From IMG/VR virus record IMGVR_UViG_3300031999_000170, positions 1 to 26,900 of that record: a stretch of DNA of 26,900 bases; one strand, given 5' to 3'. Shown here piece by piece: positions 15,393-21,335 of this stretch (position 1 is its first letter; each line of letters begins with the position of its first letter). Made by a program: the position numbers and the translations under genes. Source of the DNA: a virus. The notes beneath the pieces were generated by a model. The model saw only the letters and a list, made by a program, of their open reading frames with translations, was not told the origin of the DNA and did not search any database.

Positions 15393-15946
15393 TCGACGAG
15401 TTCGCCGCGCTCCGCTCAGTTTGCGCACGCAAGCCGCATGGCGTCCGTGCGCGGTATGTCAGCGGTTGTCGCTGCCTGCCCTGCCGCGCCGCCGCCGCAC
15501 GATATGAGTCCGGACGCCTGGCCGCGCGCCGCGACGGCGACTGGAACGGCATCGTAGCCGCCGAGCCAGTGCGTCGCCATCTACTCGAGCTCTCGCGCCA
15601 GGGTGTCGGCTATGAAAGCGTCGCCAGTGCGTCCGATATCCGAGCCGCGACCCTGCTCGGCATCAAATTGGGTCGCCAGCTCCAGTGCCGCGCACGCACC
15701 GCGCGTAAAGTGCTGGCCGTGGACGCCAGCGCTCGAGGCGACCGCAGTCTCGTCCCGGCCGGCCGCACCTGGCGCATCCTCGATAAGCTCCTCAACGCCG
15801 GCTACTCCGCCGCCCAACTCGCCCGCTGGCTCGGCTACCGCACTCCCGCACTCCAGTTCCACCGCCAGGAGATCACCGCCCGCAACGCTCTGCGAGTCGA
15901 GCGGCTCTATCGCCTGATCGACGCCGGCAGGTTGAGGCGGCCGTGA
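15389..15946 (+). CDS. Phage helix-turn-helix regulator with a GCRC-x2-C motif
   Basis: This 185-residue protein starts MIDEFAALRSVCARKPHGVR at ATG 15389 (ATGA overlap). Near the N-terminus RYVSGCRCLPCRAAAARYES gives the C-x-C-x2-C cluster seen in many phage DNA-binding proteins. Two helix-turn-helix-like segments follow: LLGIKLGRQLQCRARTARKVLAV and LNAGYSAAQLARWLGYRTPA with a basic helix after it. It is very basic. It probably regulates phage transcription by binding DNA. It could be a regulator acting on the operators listed elsewhere, but nothing seen links it to a site. Confidence 0.65.
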   Translation: MIDEFAALRSVCARKPHGVRARYVSGCRCLPCRAAAARYESGRLAARRDGDWNGIVAAEPVRRHLLELSRQGVGYESVASASDIRAATLLGIKLGRQLQCRARTARKVLAVDASARGDRSLVPAGRTWRILDKLLNAGYSAAQLARWLGYRTPALQFHRQEITARNALRVERLYRLIDAGRLRRP

Positions 15947-16167
15947 GTGTATTCAGCGACATGCCGCGACCCAGCCGCCTCCGGTCAAAAGACATCCACG
16001 CCGGAGCGCTGCTGCTGTTCCACACATCGGAAGGACGCGACGTGAGCGTTTACATCAAGTCGATCGCGGATGGCAAGGTGCACTTCGCACCCACGCCGAA
16101 CGCACGTCCACGATGGTGGCTGCCGTACCCCTACGTCAAGGAATGCGGAGTCCTAATCCGCCCATGA
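15943..16167 (+). CDS. Small unknown protein
   Basis: This 74-residue protein starts MSVFSDMPRPSRLRSKDIHA at GTG 15943, overlapping the previous stop as GTGA. It is predicted beta-rich (ALLLFHTSEGRDVSVYIKSI, then ADGKVHFAPTPNARPRWWLP) and could form a small barrel. It has one Cys and no catalytic motif. It is probably cotranslated with both neighbours. No family is recognised. Confidence 0.55.
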   Translation: MSVFSDMPRPSRLRSKDIHAGALLLFHTSEGRDVSVYIKSIADGKVHFAPTPNARPRWWLPYPYVKECGVLIRP

Positions 16168-16397
16168 CCCGCCGCCTCGAGCACTGGCGTTGCGACGTCT
16201 GCCGCGAGCGCGGCAGGGTCCCCTCAACGCGATCCGCTGGGGCGTTGCTCCAGCGCGTGCTGGCCCAACACTTCGAGCGGTCCAGCGACTGCCCGCTGGC
16301 CGCCCGGCAGCCACTGGTCGACATCGGCCACGACGGCGCCGGGTGGGTCCTGGGCCGGCCACAGTCCACCGGCCCGCCCGCCGACAAGCCAGCATGA
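16164..16397 (+). CDS. Small protein with Cys pair and HC element
   Basis: This 77-residue protein starts MTRRLEHWRCDVCRERGRVP at ATG 16164 (ATGA overlap). CDVC (10-13) and a later HFERSSDCP (about 36-44) give a C-x2-C ... H-x5-C set, which fits a small treble-clef or C2HC zinc finger. The C-terminus is Pro/Gly-rich and flexible. It is probably a DNA- or protein-binding early protein; family unknown. Confidence 0.55.
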   Translation: MTRRLEHWRCDVCRERGRVPSTRSAGALLQRVLAQHFERSSDCPLAARQPLVDIGHDGAGWVLGRPQSTGPPADKPA

Positions 16398-16573
16398 CCA
16401 TCACCTTGATCGACCTTCGCGCCGCCGGCGGTGCCGGCCAGCTCATCCAGAACACCCAGAAGCTCGACACTCAGCCCGACCTGCTGATCGTCCGCTGGTC
16501 GGACGGCTCGATCTCCACCGTCGCCTTCACCCGGCCCGCCGCGCCGGCGCCGACGACGGGGCCTGCCGCGTAG
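16394..16573 (+). CDS. Small unknown protein
   Basis: This 59-residue protein starts MTITLIDLRAAGGAGQLIQN at ATG 16394 in an ATGA overlap. It has a strand-like centre (LLIVRWSDGSISTVAFTRPA) and a Pro/Ala-rich tail. The gene call rests on the unbroken chain of coupled starts and on its reading frame being tightly packed; composition alone would not be convincing. Confidence 0.5.
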   Translation: MTITLIDLRAAGGAGQLIQNTQKLDTQPDLLIVRWSDGSISTVAFTRPAAPAPTTGPAA

Positions 16574-16579
16574 ACGGAC

Positions 16580-16828
16580 GTGCCTGACCTGACGTCGCGC
16601 CCCTACCGGCCCGATCCGGCGTACTGCTGCGAGGCATGTGTCTTCGGGCGCGGCGACCACGCGGAGTGGTGTACCCGGCGCGGTCCTCCGACCGTGCACC
16701 GTTGTCAGTGGATCTGCCGTTTTTTCTGTTGGCTCGGGATCCACCGATGGGACTACCCAGGCGGATATTGCGAGTGCTGCGGCGTCCGCGACACGTTTTT
16801 CGATCCAGGCCCTCGCGCGCAGGTGTAG
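16580..16828 (+). CDS. Cysteine-rich small protein, probable zinc binder
   Basis: This 82-residue protein starts at GTG 16580 (MPDLTSRPYRPDPAYCCEAC), six bases after the previous stop. It has at least ten Cys in 82 residues: CCEAC (16-20), a following C, CQWIC with another C, and CECC near the C-terminus, with His residues between them. Two metal clusters are likely. Tryptophan and phenylalanine lie among them (CRFFCWLGIHRWDYPGGY). It is the last gene of the coupled chain before the 148-base operator gap. Function not known. Confidence 0.55.
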   Translation: MPDLTSRPYRPDPAYCCEACVFGRGDHAEWCTRRGPPTVHRCQWICRFFCWLGIHRWDYPGGYCECCGVRDTFFDPGPRAQV

Positions 16829-16937
16829 TTGCGCCCGGTGGCGCAAGCAAAGTAGCGCGCCGGCGCCTGCCCACACCCCGCCGCAAAAATTATTTCTGCC
16901 GCCGAATCAACGATCTAGCCCCGATCCCGCCAGCGCA

Positions 16938-16976
16938 GTACTTGACAAGTACAGCGCAACGCGCGATCCTTTAATC
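16938..16976 (+). promoter_or_regulatory. Promoter with a palindromic operator over the -35 box
   Basis: The 148-base gap 16829-16976 holds a perfect 15-base palindrome GTACTTGACAAGTAC (16938-16952) with TTGACA (16942-16947) inside it. A weak -10 (GATCCT, 16965-16970) lies 17 bases on; a better-looking TTTAAT (16970-16975) would need a 22-base spacer. The expected start near 16977 is the GTG of the next gene. A repressor on the palindrome would block polymerase. Confidence 0.5.
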
Positions 16977-17162
16977 GTGAGCAAACAAACACAGGCAGCG
17001 AGGCAGGCGAGTGACGCCGCCCGCCTGTTACAGAGCAGGCGCCGGCATCGGCGCGGGGGCCGGCCAGTAGTCCTGACGCCGTGCCCCTGGTGCCGCCAGC
17101 AGTTCGGCGCCGCGGCCCTGCGCCGCCACCTGCCACACTGCCCCCAGCGACAAGCACGATGA
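16977..17162 (+). CDS. Small C2H2-type zinc-finger protein
   Basis: This 61-residue protein starts at GTG 16977 (VSKQTQAARQASDAARLLQS). The basic, helical N-terminus (RRRHRRGGR) is followed by CPWCRQQFGAAALRRHLPHC, a C-x2-C ... H-x3-H-x-C arrangement like a single C2H2 finger. It is very likely to bind DNA. There is no ribosome site ahead of the start, which lies where the promoter would begin transcription. It could regulate the genes that follow, or its own promoter. Confidence 0.55.
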   Translation: MSKQTQAARQASDAARLLQSRRRHRRGGRPVVLTPCPWCRQQFGAAALRRHLPHCPQRQAR

Positions 17163-17186
17163 CGGAATCCTAAGGAGGGAATAACC

Positions 17187-17444
17187 GTGACAACTCACAA
17201 ATGCACCACGCTGAGCGGCGAGCGGATCACGCTCGCCTCAGACGATACCCTGAGCCTCGGCTTCCTCGGGCCACATGGCATCATCGAGGAGAGCACCCCT
17301 ACCCAACTCGCCAGCACATTCAGCCGGCGCACGCTCCTGCGCGTGGCGAGCCGCTATCCGGCGCACGCCAGTGAGCGCTCCAAGATCGGCCGCGCACTCG
17401 CCGACGAGCGGGCAGAGACGATCGGGTTAGACCGGGCGGCCTGA
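17187..17444 (+). CDS. Small unknown protein ending in a hairpin element
   Basis: This 85-residue protein starts at GTG 17187 behind a strong AAGGAGGG (spacing about eight). It has a beta-like start (MTTHKCTTLSGERITLASDD, then TLSLGFLGPHGI) and a helical C-terminal part rich in Arg. The last codons and the TGA stop (17442-17444) lie within the small hairpin at 17434-17451, so the hairpin shapes its C-terminus. The function is not recognised. Confidence 0.55.
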   Translation: MTTHKCTTLSGERITLASDDTLSLGFLGPHGIIEESTPTQLASTFSRRTLLRVASRYPAHASERSKIGRALADERAETIGLDRAA

Positions 17445-17488
17445 GCCGCCCCTCCACTTGGCCGCGCCCGAGCGGCGCGGCCAAGTGG
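17434..17488. repeat. Two-hairpin intergenic unit, first copy
   Basis: A small hairpin GGGCGGC-CTGA-GCCGCCC (17434-17451) is followed by a perfect 15-bp stem (17454-17468 with 17474-17488) around the loop CGAGC. The small hairpin and its flank CTCCAC recur at 17966-17989. No U-run follows, so a processing or attenuating RNA element is more likely than a classical terminator. Confidence 0.7.
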
Positions 17489-17501
17489 GGAAGGGAAAGA
17501 C

Positions 17502-17960
17502 ATGACGATGATCGAGATCCGCAAATGGTCCGAGCGCCAGGCTCAGTTGGGCACCATGACGCCGGCTGACTATCTCGCCGAGCACAACCGGTGCGCTCTG
17601 GCGATGGGGCAACCCACCATCACGGCAAACGATGATCTGCTCGACGATTACGCCGAGGCGCATGGCGACCGCGCCAAGCGGTACGGCCGCATCATTGCCG
17701 CCATCGCCGCGATCCCCGTCCAGAGGGAGTACGCGGGACTCGTCAACCGCCTGGAATGGCCCGACAACGGCGCCTGCAACGCAGCTCGACTACTCATCCG
17801 CAAGGGTGGGGAGGTCGCGGCACGCACCCGTGATTATCTGCGCCTGCGGTACGATCGAGTCCGCCGTGCCAGTGATCTGGTGCTCGACCAATGCTTGCTC
17901 CTCGGCACGGGCCACGGCTGGGGCGATCAGGATTTCCACGACGGACCGCGGTATCCGTAA
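17502..17960 (+). CDS. Unknown early protein
   Basis: This 152-residue protein starts MTMIEIRKWSERQAQLGTMT at ATG 17502; AAGGGAAAG upstream gives a weak ribosome site. It is helical with a mixed-charge centre (RAKRYGRIIAAIAAIPVQRE) and a basic helical stretch ARTRDYLRLRYDRVRRASDL, ending GTGHGWGDQDFHDGPRYP. The final HGWGDQDFHD is rich in His/Asp and might bind a metal. It lies between the two hairpin units. No family is recognised. Confidence 0.55.
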   Translation: MTMIEIRKWSERQAQLGTMTPADYLAEHNRCALAMGQPTITANDDLLDDYAEAHGDRAKRYGRIIAAIAAIPVQREYAGLVNRLEWPDNGACNAARLLIRKGGEVAARTRDYLRLRYDRVRRASDLVLDQCLLLGTGHGWGDQDFHDGPRYP

Positions 17961-17965
17961 GGACC

Positions 17966-18024
17966 GGGCGGCCTGAGCCGCCCCTCCACCGCTGCCCACC
18001 CCAGGCGGCGGGCAGTGGTGGGGA
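17966..18024. repeat. Two-hairpin intergenic unit, second copy
   Basis: GGGCGGC-CTGA-GCCGCCC (17966-17983) repeats the first unit's small hairpin, then CTCCAC and a longer imperfect hairpin of different sequence follow (CCACCGCTGCCC with GGGCAGTGGTGG, one G-T pair, ending about 18022). The element starts five bases after the previous stop codon. Confidence 0.65.
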
Positions 18025-18083
18025 AAACCCAGCCCGGAAGAGCGAGGGCAACCCGCGCCGGGCAGAAAGAAAGGAAGAAAGCC

Positions 18084-18329
18084 ATGAAAGACACGACTCA
18101 AAAGATGCTAGACCAGCTCGACGCCGCCCACGATTGGGCATTCGGGCAAACCCGTGGTGGTGACGGTACTTATCTGACTACCACCGATATCTGCCGCGTC
18201 TGCTCACTGCGCCGCCACTGGGTGGATGACTCCCAGAACGACATCCACAGTGACTACCGCTTTTCGGACGGCGAGACCGGCAAGGATCTCTCCCTCCGCC
18301 AAGCCGTCGCGCGCGGCTGCGCAGCGTAG
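18084..18329 (+). CDS. Small protein with a Cys pair
   Basis: This 81-residue protein starts MKDTTQKMLDQLDAAHDWAF at ATG 18084, chosen because GGAAGAAAG precedes it; the longer frame to 18015 begins inside the hairpin. It has TTTDICRVCSLRRHWVDDSQ with a C-x2-C pair and a polar C-terminus (DIHSDYRFSDGETGKDLSLR). It is acidic to neutral. It is the last plus-strand gene before the convergent integrase. Function not recognised. Confidence 0.55.
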   Translation: MKDTTQKMLDQLDAAHDWAFGQTRGGDGTYLTTTDICRVCSLRRHWVDDSQNDIHSDYRFSDGETGKDLSLRQAVARGCAA

Positions 18330-18434
18330 AGCAGCACCCGGCCCTTCCGCTTACGGACCCGCAAACGGGGGGCCGGGCAGCCTGCCTCCGCGTGAGACAG
18401 ACTGCCAGCCCCAGGGAGGCTCACGCCACCCGCA
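18330..18434. terminator. Convergent gap with hairpin, bidirectional terminator candidate
   Basis: The 105-base gap between two gene 3' ends holds an 8-bp stem CCCGGCCC / GGGCCGGG (18337-18344, 18370-18377) and a second short stem CGTGAG / CTCACG (18391-18396, 18420-18425). Neither has a run of T. The convergent position suggests termination; it is not proven. Confidence 0.4.
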
Positions 18435-18995
18435 TCATCGCCTCCCAAACACTCGCCGCGCGAAATCGTCGCGCTGCGCGCTCGTGATCTGCGCGTAGAT
18501 CACCGTGGACTGGATGTTGGCATGCCCGAGCCAGTCCTGCACCCGCCGAATGTCGCTGTCCGGGCGCCCCATCAGCCAAGTCGCCACCGAGTGCTTCAGC
18601 ACGTGGAAGTGCCGCTTCTCCGGTGCCAGGCCCGCCGCGGCGCCGTAGCGCTTCATCAGCCGGTCGAGTTGGTAGCGGGAGATTCCCCGTCTCCGCCGGG
18701 ACGGGAACAGTGGGCCCGGATCGTATCCCCGCACCCTCAACCACGCCCGCAGCGCGCGCAACTCCTCATCGGATAGTAGGTGCTCCCCGCTCCGGGATCC
18801 CTTCAACCGGTGGACGTAGATCCGGCCGACCTTCAGCCTGACGTCGGCCACCTGGAGCAGCCCCACCTCGCTCGCCCGGAGGCCCCGCCAGAACGCCACC
18901 GTCCAGATCGCCCGGTCTCGGAGGCCCTTGATCGCCGAAAACAGCGCCCGTAACTCCTCTTCTGTCAGGTACTTAGGAGTCACGCCGAACTCCAC
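18435..18995 (-). CDS. Tyrosine recombinase (phage integrase), catalytic domain only
   Basis: This 186-residue protein starts MEFGVTPKYLTEEELRALFS at GTG 18995; an in-frame stop lies just upstream, so no longer version exists. It shows the catalytic set of tyrosine recombinases: R40 (GLRASEV), K65 (HRLKGSRSG), H131 in HVLKHS, H158 (WLGHANIQST) and nucleophile Y167 (VIYAQIT). The usual second Arg (H-x-x-R) is Lys134. The core-binding N-terminal domain of full integrases (about 300+ aa) is missing. It may integrate the phage or resolve DNA; loss of activity cannot be excluded. Confidence 0.88.
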   Translation of the reverse strand: MEFGVTPKYLTEEELRALFSAIKGLRDRAIWTVAFWRGLRASEVGLLQVADVRLKVGRIYVHRLKGSRSGEHLLSDEELRALRAWLRVRGYDPGPLFPSRRRRGISRYQLDRLMKRYGAAAGLAPEKRHFHVLKHSVATWLMGRPDSDIRRVQDWLGHANIQSTVIYAQITSAQRDDFARRVFGRR

Positions 18996-19098
18996 AAATC
19001 AGTCATTCTGTTGCGTTCGCGCCCCTGGCCGCACGCAGAATCAATCACTTACAGCACGTCGGCAGGGGTCCAGCTTCACTGTAATGTGGAGTTGACTG
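18988..19098. other. Inverted repeat beside the integrase, candidate recombination region
   Basis: AACTCCACA (18988-18996) pairs with TGTGGAGTT (19085-19093), and the nearby CAGTC (19000-19004) and GACTG (19094-19098) also match. The left arm covers the integrase start codon. The 226-base gap 18996-19221 has no gene. Arm-type sites for integrase, an attachment site, or a regulatory hairpin are possible. Confidence 0.35.
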
Positions 19099-19221
19099 GT
19101 AAAACGTGGGAATCCTGGGTAATCGCCGGTAGGCGCCGGCGGCCCCAGGCTCCGGAGTGGGCCAGCGAGGAGATGCGCCAGCCGTCCCAAGGCCGCCTAC
19201 TCTTGGGTGGGTAGAACCACG

Positions 19222-19446
19222 CTACCCTGCACGTCGGCGCCGGAGGCCTCCGGCTGCACCGCGGTCCAGACGGCAGCTCGACAGCAGCGCCGCCCGGCTG
19301 AAGATCGCCTCGTAGCTGATCGTGTACCGTTCCCGGTTGCCCTTTGGCCAGATCGCCAGGAACCCCGGGTGCAGTTCGATCACCAGCGGCCGCCCACGAT
19401 GAGTGTTCTTCGTTTCCCGCTGGATGATCCGGCGAACGAGTGTCAT
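19222..19446 (-). CDS. Small basic unknown protein
   Basis: This 74-residue protein starts MTLVRRIIQRETKNTHRGRP at ATG 19446 in an ATGA overlap with the coiled-coil gene. It is beta-rich in the middle (LVIELHPGFLAIWPKGNRER, then YTISYEAIFSRAA) and ends in a low-complexity Arg/Gly tail. It is the last gene of the leftward operon starting at 21852. No family is recognised. Confidence 0.55.
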   Translation of the reverse strand: MTLVRRIIQRETKNTHRGRPLVIELHPGFLAIWPKGNRERYTISYEAIFSRAALLSSCRLDRGAAGGLRRRRAG

Positions 19447-19664
19447 CGGTCGGCCTCCACTTCGAGCCAATGCAGTCGGCCCTCCAGCTCCGCAACCTTG
19501 CCGGCGAGCTCATCCAGCTTTCCCGCCATGGCCAGCGCCTCTTCGACGCCGTGGTCCTCGGTCTCGGCGTCTCCCCGTCCACACGCCTCCACCAGAAGCG
19601 CGTCCAGGAGCTCCTTCATCGTCGCAACACTCCACTGCTCCCCATCGTAGATGCTGACCCACAT
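19443..19664 (-). CDS. Small coiled-coil protein
   Basis: This 73-residue protein starts MWVSIYDGEQWSVATMKELL at ATG 19664, in a TGATG overlap; GTG 19667 is an alternative start. The C-terminal half (AMAGKLDELAGKVAELEGRL, then HWLEVEADR) has leucines every seven residues, typical of a coiled coil. The protein is acidic. It may dimerise or partner with the neighbouring proteins; function unknown. Confidence 0.55.
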   Translation of the reverse strand: MWVSIYDGEQWSVATMKELLDALLVEACGRGDAETEDHGVEEALAMAGKLDELAGKVAELEGRLHWLEVEADR

Positions 19665-19921
19665 CACACCCTCCCACTCTGGCTCTGGGCAACCAGCTCG
19701 TCGTCGTCACCCTGCGGTTGGTCCTTCGAGGGCGCCGGCGGATCGCTGGCCAGCATCGATATCCACAAGCACACCAGCGCCAGGACCACGAGCAGCGCCG
19801 CCAGCACACCACCCGCCCGCAACCAAGGGAATCGAGGGCGAGGGGCCTCCACTCCCCCGCCCTCGAGGTAGCGCAGGAACTCCTCCTGCGCCCTGCGATC
19901 GTACTCGCCGAACTCCGTCAC
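19664..19921 (-). CDS. Small single-span membrane protein
   Basis: This 85-residue protein starts at GTG 19921 (VTEFGEYDRRAQEEFLRYLE), overlapping the nuclease stop; the frame to 19963 is longer but lacks support. A charged N-terminus is followed by a strong membrane span (GGVLAALLVVLALVCLWISM) and a Pro/Asp/Gln-rich tail (SDPPAPSKDQPQGDDDE). The N-terminus is likely cytoplasmic. A phage membrane protein here could act in host takeover, exclusion or lysis; nothing seen decides. Confidence 0.58.
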   Translation of the reverse strand: MTEFGEYDRRAQEEFLRYLEGGGVEAPRPRFPWLRAGGVLAALLVVLALVCLWISMLASDPPAPSKDQPQGDDDELVAQSQSGRV

Positions 19922-20712
19922 TCCTTCACCGTCCCGCCGAATTCGGCTTCGCACGCCCGCCAAAACGAGCAGTACTTGCGCCCGCAGATCCGAGGATGCG
20001 CTCGATTCGGCATGTAGAGTCCCGCCCGGATGACGTCGCGCGCCAGTGGATACATCGTGTCCACGAAGCGCAGATCGGACTCTTCCACCTCGAATTCGAG
20101 TTGGACCAGCTTGGGCGTCTTGTTCTTGACCAACACGTCGATCCGCCCGCGCCCCGAGGCCTCGGGCAGCAGCCGCCGATAAGTGGCCACCTGAAATACT
20201 TGATCCGGATCCACGCCCGAGGGTGTGTTCCTTACGCTCTTTAGGTCAATGATCGTGCCGTGCTGGTCCACCAGGTCCACGAACCCACGCACATGGACCC
20301 CGCCGATCTCGCCCCAGACTTCGTGCTCGGTCAGTTGCGGCTGCACCTGCGGCGCCACCTGAGTCATCCAGATGTTCACCAGCGCCTCGCCCGTGGCTTC
20401 CAACTCCACCGCACTCTCGTCGTCGCGTAACTGCACCTTCTCTGACGCGAGTTCGCCGCCGAACGCCAACTGGAAACTCTTCTGAGCTTCAGCCAGCGGC
20501 AGGTCGCGCCTGGACAGTTTCTTGAATTGCATGGCGATCTTGGCGACCTTGTGAACGGCCCGGCCAAGCGCCAAAGCGCCGCCGCCGACGTCCGGCAGCC
20601 CCCGAACGTATTTGAAGTACCACTTCGCCGCGCAACCGATCAGCGTCTTGGTCTGGCTGGGAGAGAGCACCTCCCCCAACCCACCGAGCTGCTCTACAGT
20701 TGCGGTCGCCAT
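19918..20712 (-). CDS. PD-(D/E)XK nuclease, Cas4/RecB-like, with probable Fe-S cluster
   Basis: This 264-residue protein starts MATATVEQLGGLGEVLSPSQ at ATG 20712, overlapping the previous gene by 19 bases. It shows the RecB/Cas4 pattern: C27 (LIGCAAKWYFKYVRG), H54, D146 (GFVDLVDQ), D156-x-K158 (IIDLKS) and Q-x3-Y (QVATYRR, about 174-178). The C-terminus has C243-x4-C248-x5-C254, which with C27 fits the Fe-S 'iron staple' of AddB/Cas4-type exonucleases. It likely processes DNA ends for recombination or replication. The preceding gene may encode a partner. It lies in no CRISPR locus. Confidence 0.85.
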   Translation of the reverse strand: MATATVEQLGGLGEVLSPSQTKTLIGCAAKWYFKYVRGLPDVGGGALALGRAVHKVAKIAMQFKKLSRRDLPLAEAQKSFQLAFGGELASEKVQLRDDESAVELEATGEALVNIWMTQVAPQVQPQLTEHEVWGEIGGVHVRGFVDLVDQHGTIIDLKSVRNTPSGVDPDQVFQVATYRRLLPEASGRGRIDVLVKNKTPKLVQLEFEVEESDLRFVDTMYPLARDVIRAGLYMPNRAHPRICGRKYCSFWRACEAEFGGTVKE

Positions 20713-21314
20713 GTGAGGTACCCCGCATCACCCGCCCGGATGAACATCGTGACGGCTAGTTTCTGGACCGTCTCCTCGCTGAACCGCACCGAGGAATCAT
20801 TGGCCGCCGCCCACTTCTCGGCGGTCTTGACCGCCCGCACGGACGCGACCAAGAACTCCGTCATCGCCGCTTCAAAGTCCGCCTTCGTGGGGATGCTTGT
20901 GGGGCCGGCTTCAGCCGGCCGTCCGTCTTTCCCGTTCCCACTTGCGCCGACCCCCTTCCCGTGGGTACCATTGTCTCCGGGATAACCTCCCACTTCCCGT
21001 CCACCGGGCCCGGCGGCAGCCAGCTTCTGGGGCCCGGTGGCGGGGGTCGTGAAGTCCACGGTCCACTTCAACCCACGCCGGTTGCCGTCTCGCACTTCTT
21101 CCTTGCAGACCGAGAACGGCTCTCCCGGCCGGATCCTCAACGTCTCGATTTGCTCCGCCACCTCCGGCTCGAGGTAAGCGATCCGGTTGTCAGTCAGACT
21201 CACCATCACCTGATCGCCGTAGCGGCCTTCGACCCGCTTCGGTTCCGGGAACCGCGGATCGATCGCCACCACTTGCGGAACATTCGTCTCAAACCGCACT
21301 TTCTCACGTGCCAT
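20694..21314 (-). CDS. Unknown protein coupled to the nuclease
   Basis: This 206-residue protein starts MAREKVRFETNVPQVVAIDP at ATG 21314, chosen because GGAGGTGA lies just upstream. The N-terminal part is beta-rich (QVMVSLTDNRIAYLEPEVAE, then IRPGEPFSVCKEEVRDGNRR) and could be an OB-like or other DNA-binding barrel. A Gly/Pro-rich linker contains the palindromic element (GRPAEAGPT). The C-terminus is helical (KADFEAAMTEFLVASVRAVK). Overlap with the nuclease suggests a DNA-metabolism partner; single-strand binding is one guess. Confidence 0.6.
   Translation of the reverse strand: MAREKVRFETNVPQVVAIDPRFPEPKRVEGRYGDQVMVSLTDNRIAYLEPEVAEQIETLRIRPGEPFSVCKEEVRDGNRRGLKWTVDFTTPATGPQKLAAAGPGGREVGGYPGDNGTHGKGVGASGNGKDGRPAEAGPTSIPTKADFEAAMTEFLVASVRAVKTAEKWAAANDSSVRFSEETVQKLAVTMFIRAGDAGYLTWRPQL
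20899..20925. repeat. PAEAGPT palindromic element, copy 4
   Basis: The stem GGCCGGC / GCCGGCC (20903-20909, 20914-20920) closes a TTCA loop; GTGG and GTCCG flank it. The 27-base unit is identical to copy 5, about 5 kb away in another gene. It lies in the linker of the nuclease-coupled protein and is read as GRPAEAGPT. Confidence 0.85.
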
Positions 21315-21335
21315 TTCACTCACCTCCACAAAAAC

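Noticed and set aside
19918-20712. Part of a CRISPR-Cas system because of the Cas4-like nuclease
   Set aside because: No repeat-spacer array or other cas gene was seen in the window; phages commonly carry such nucleases.
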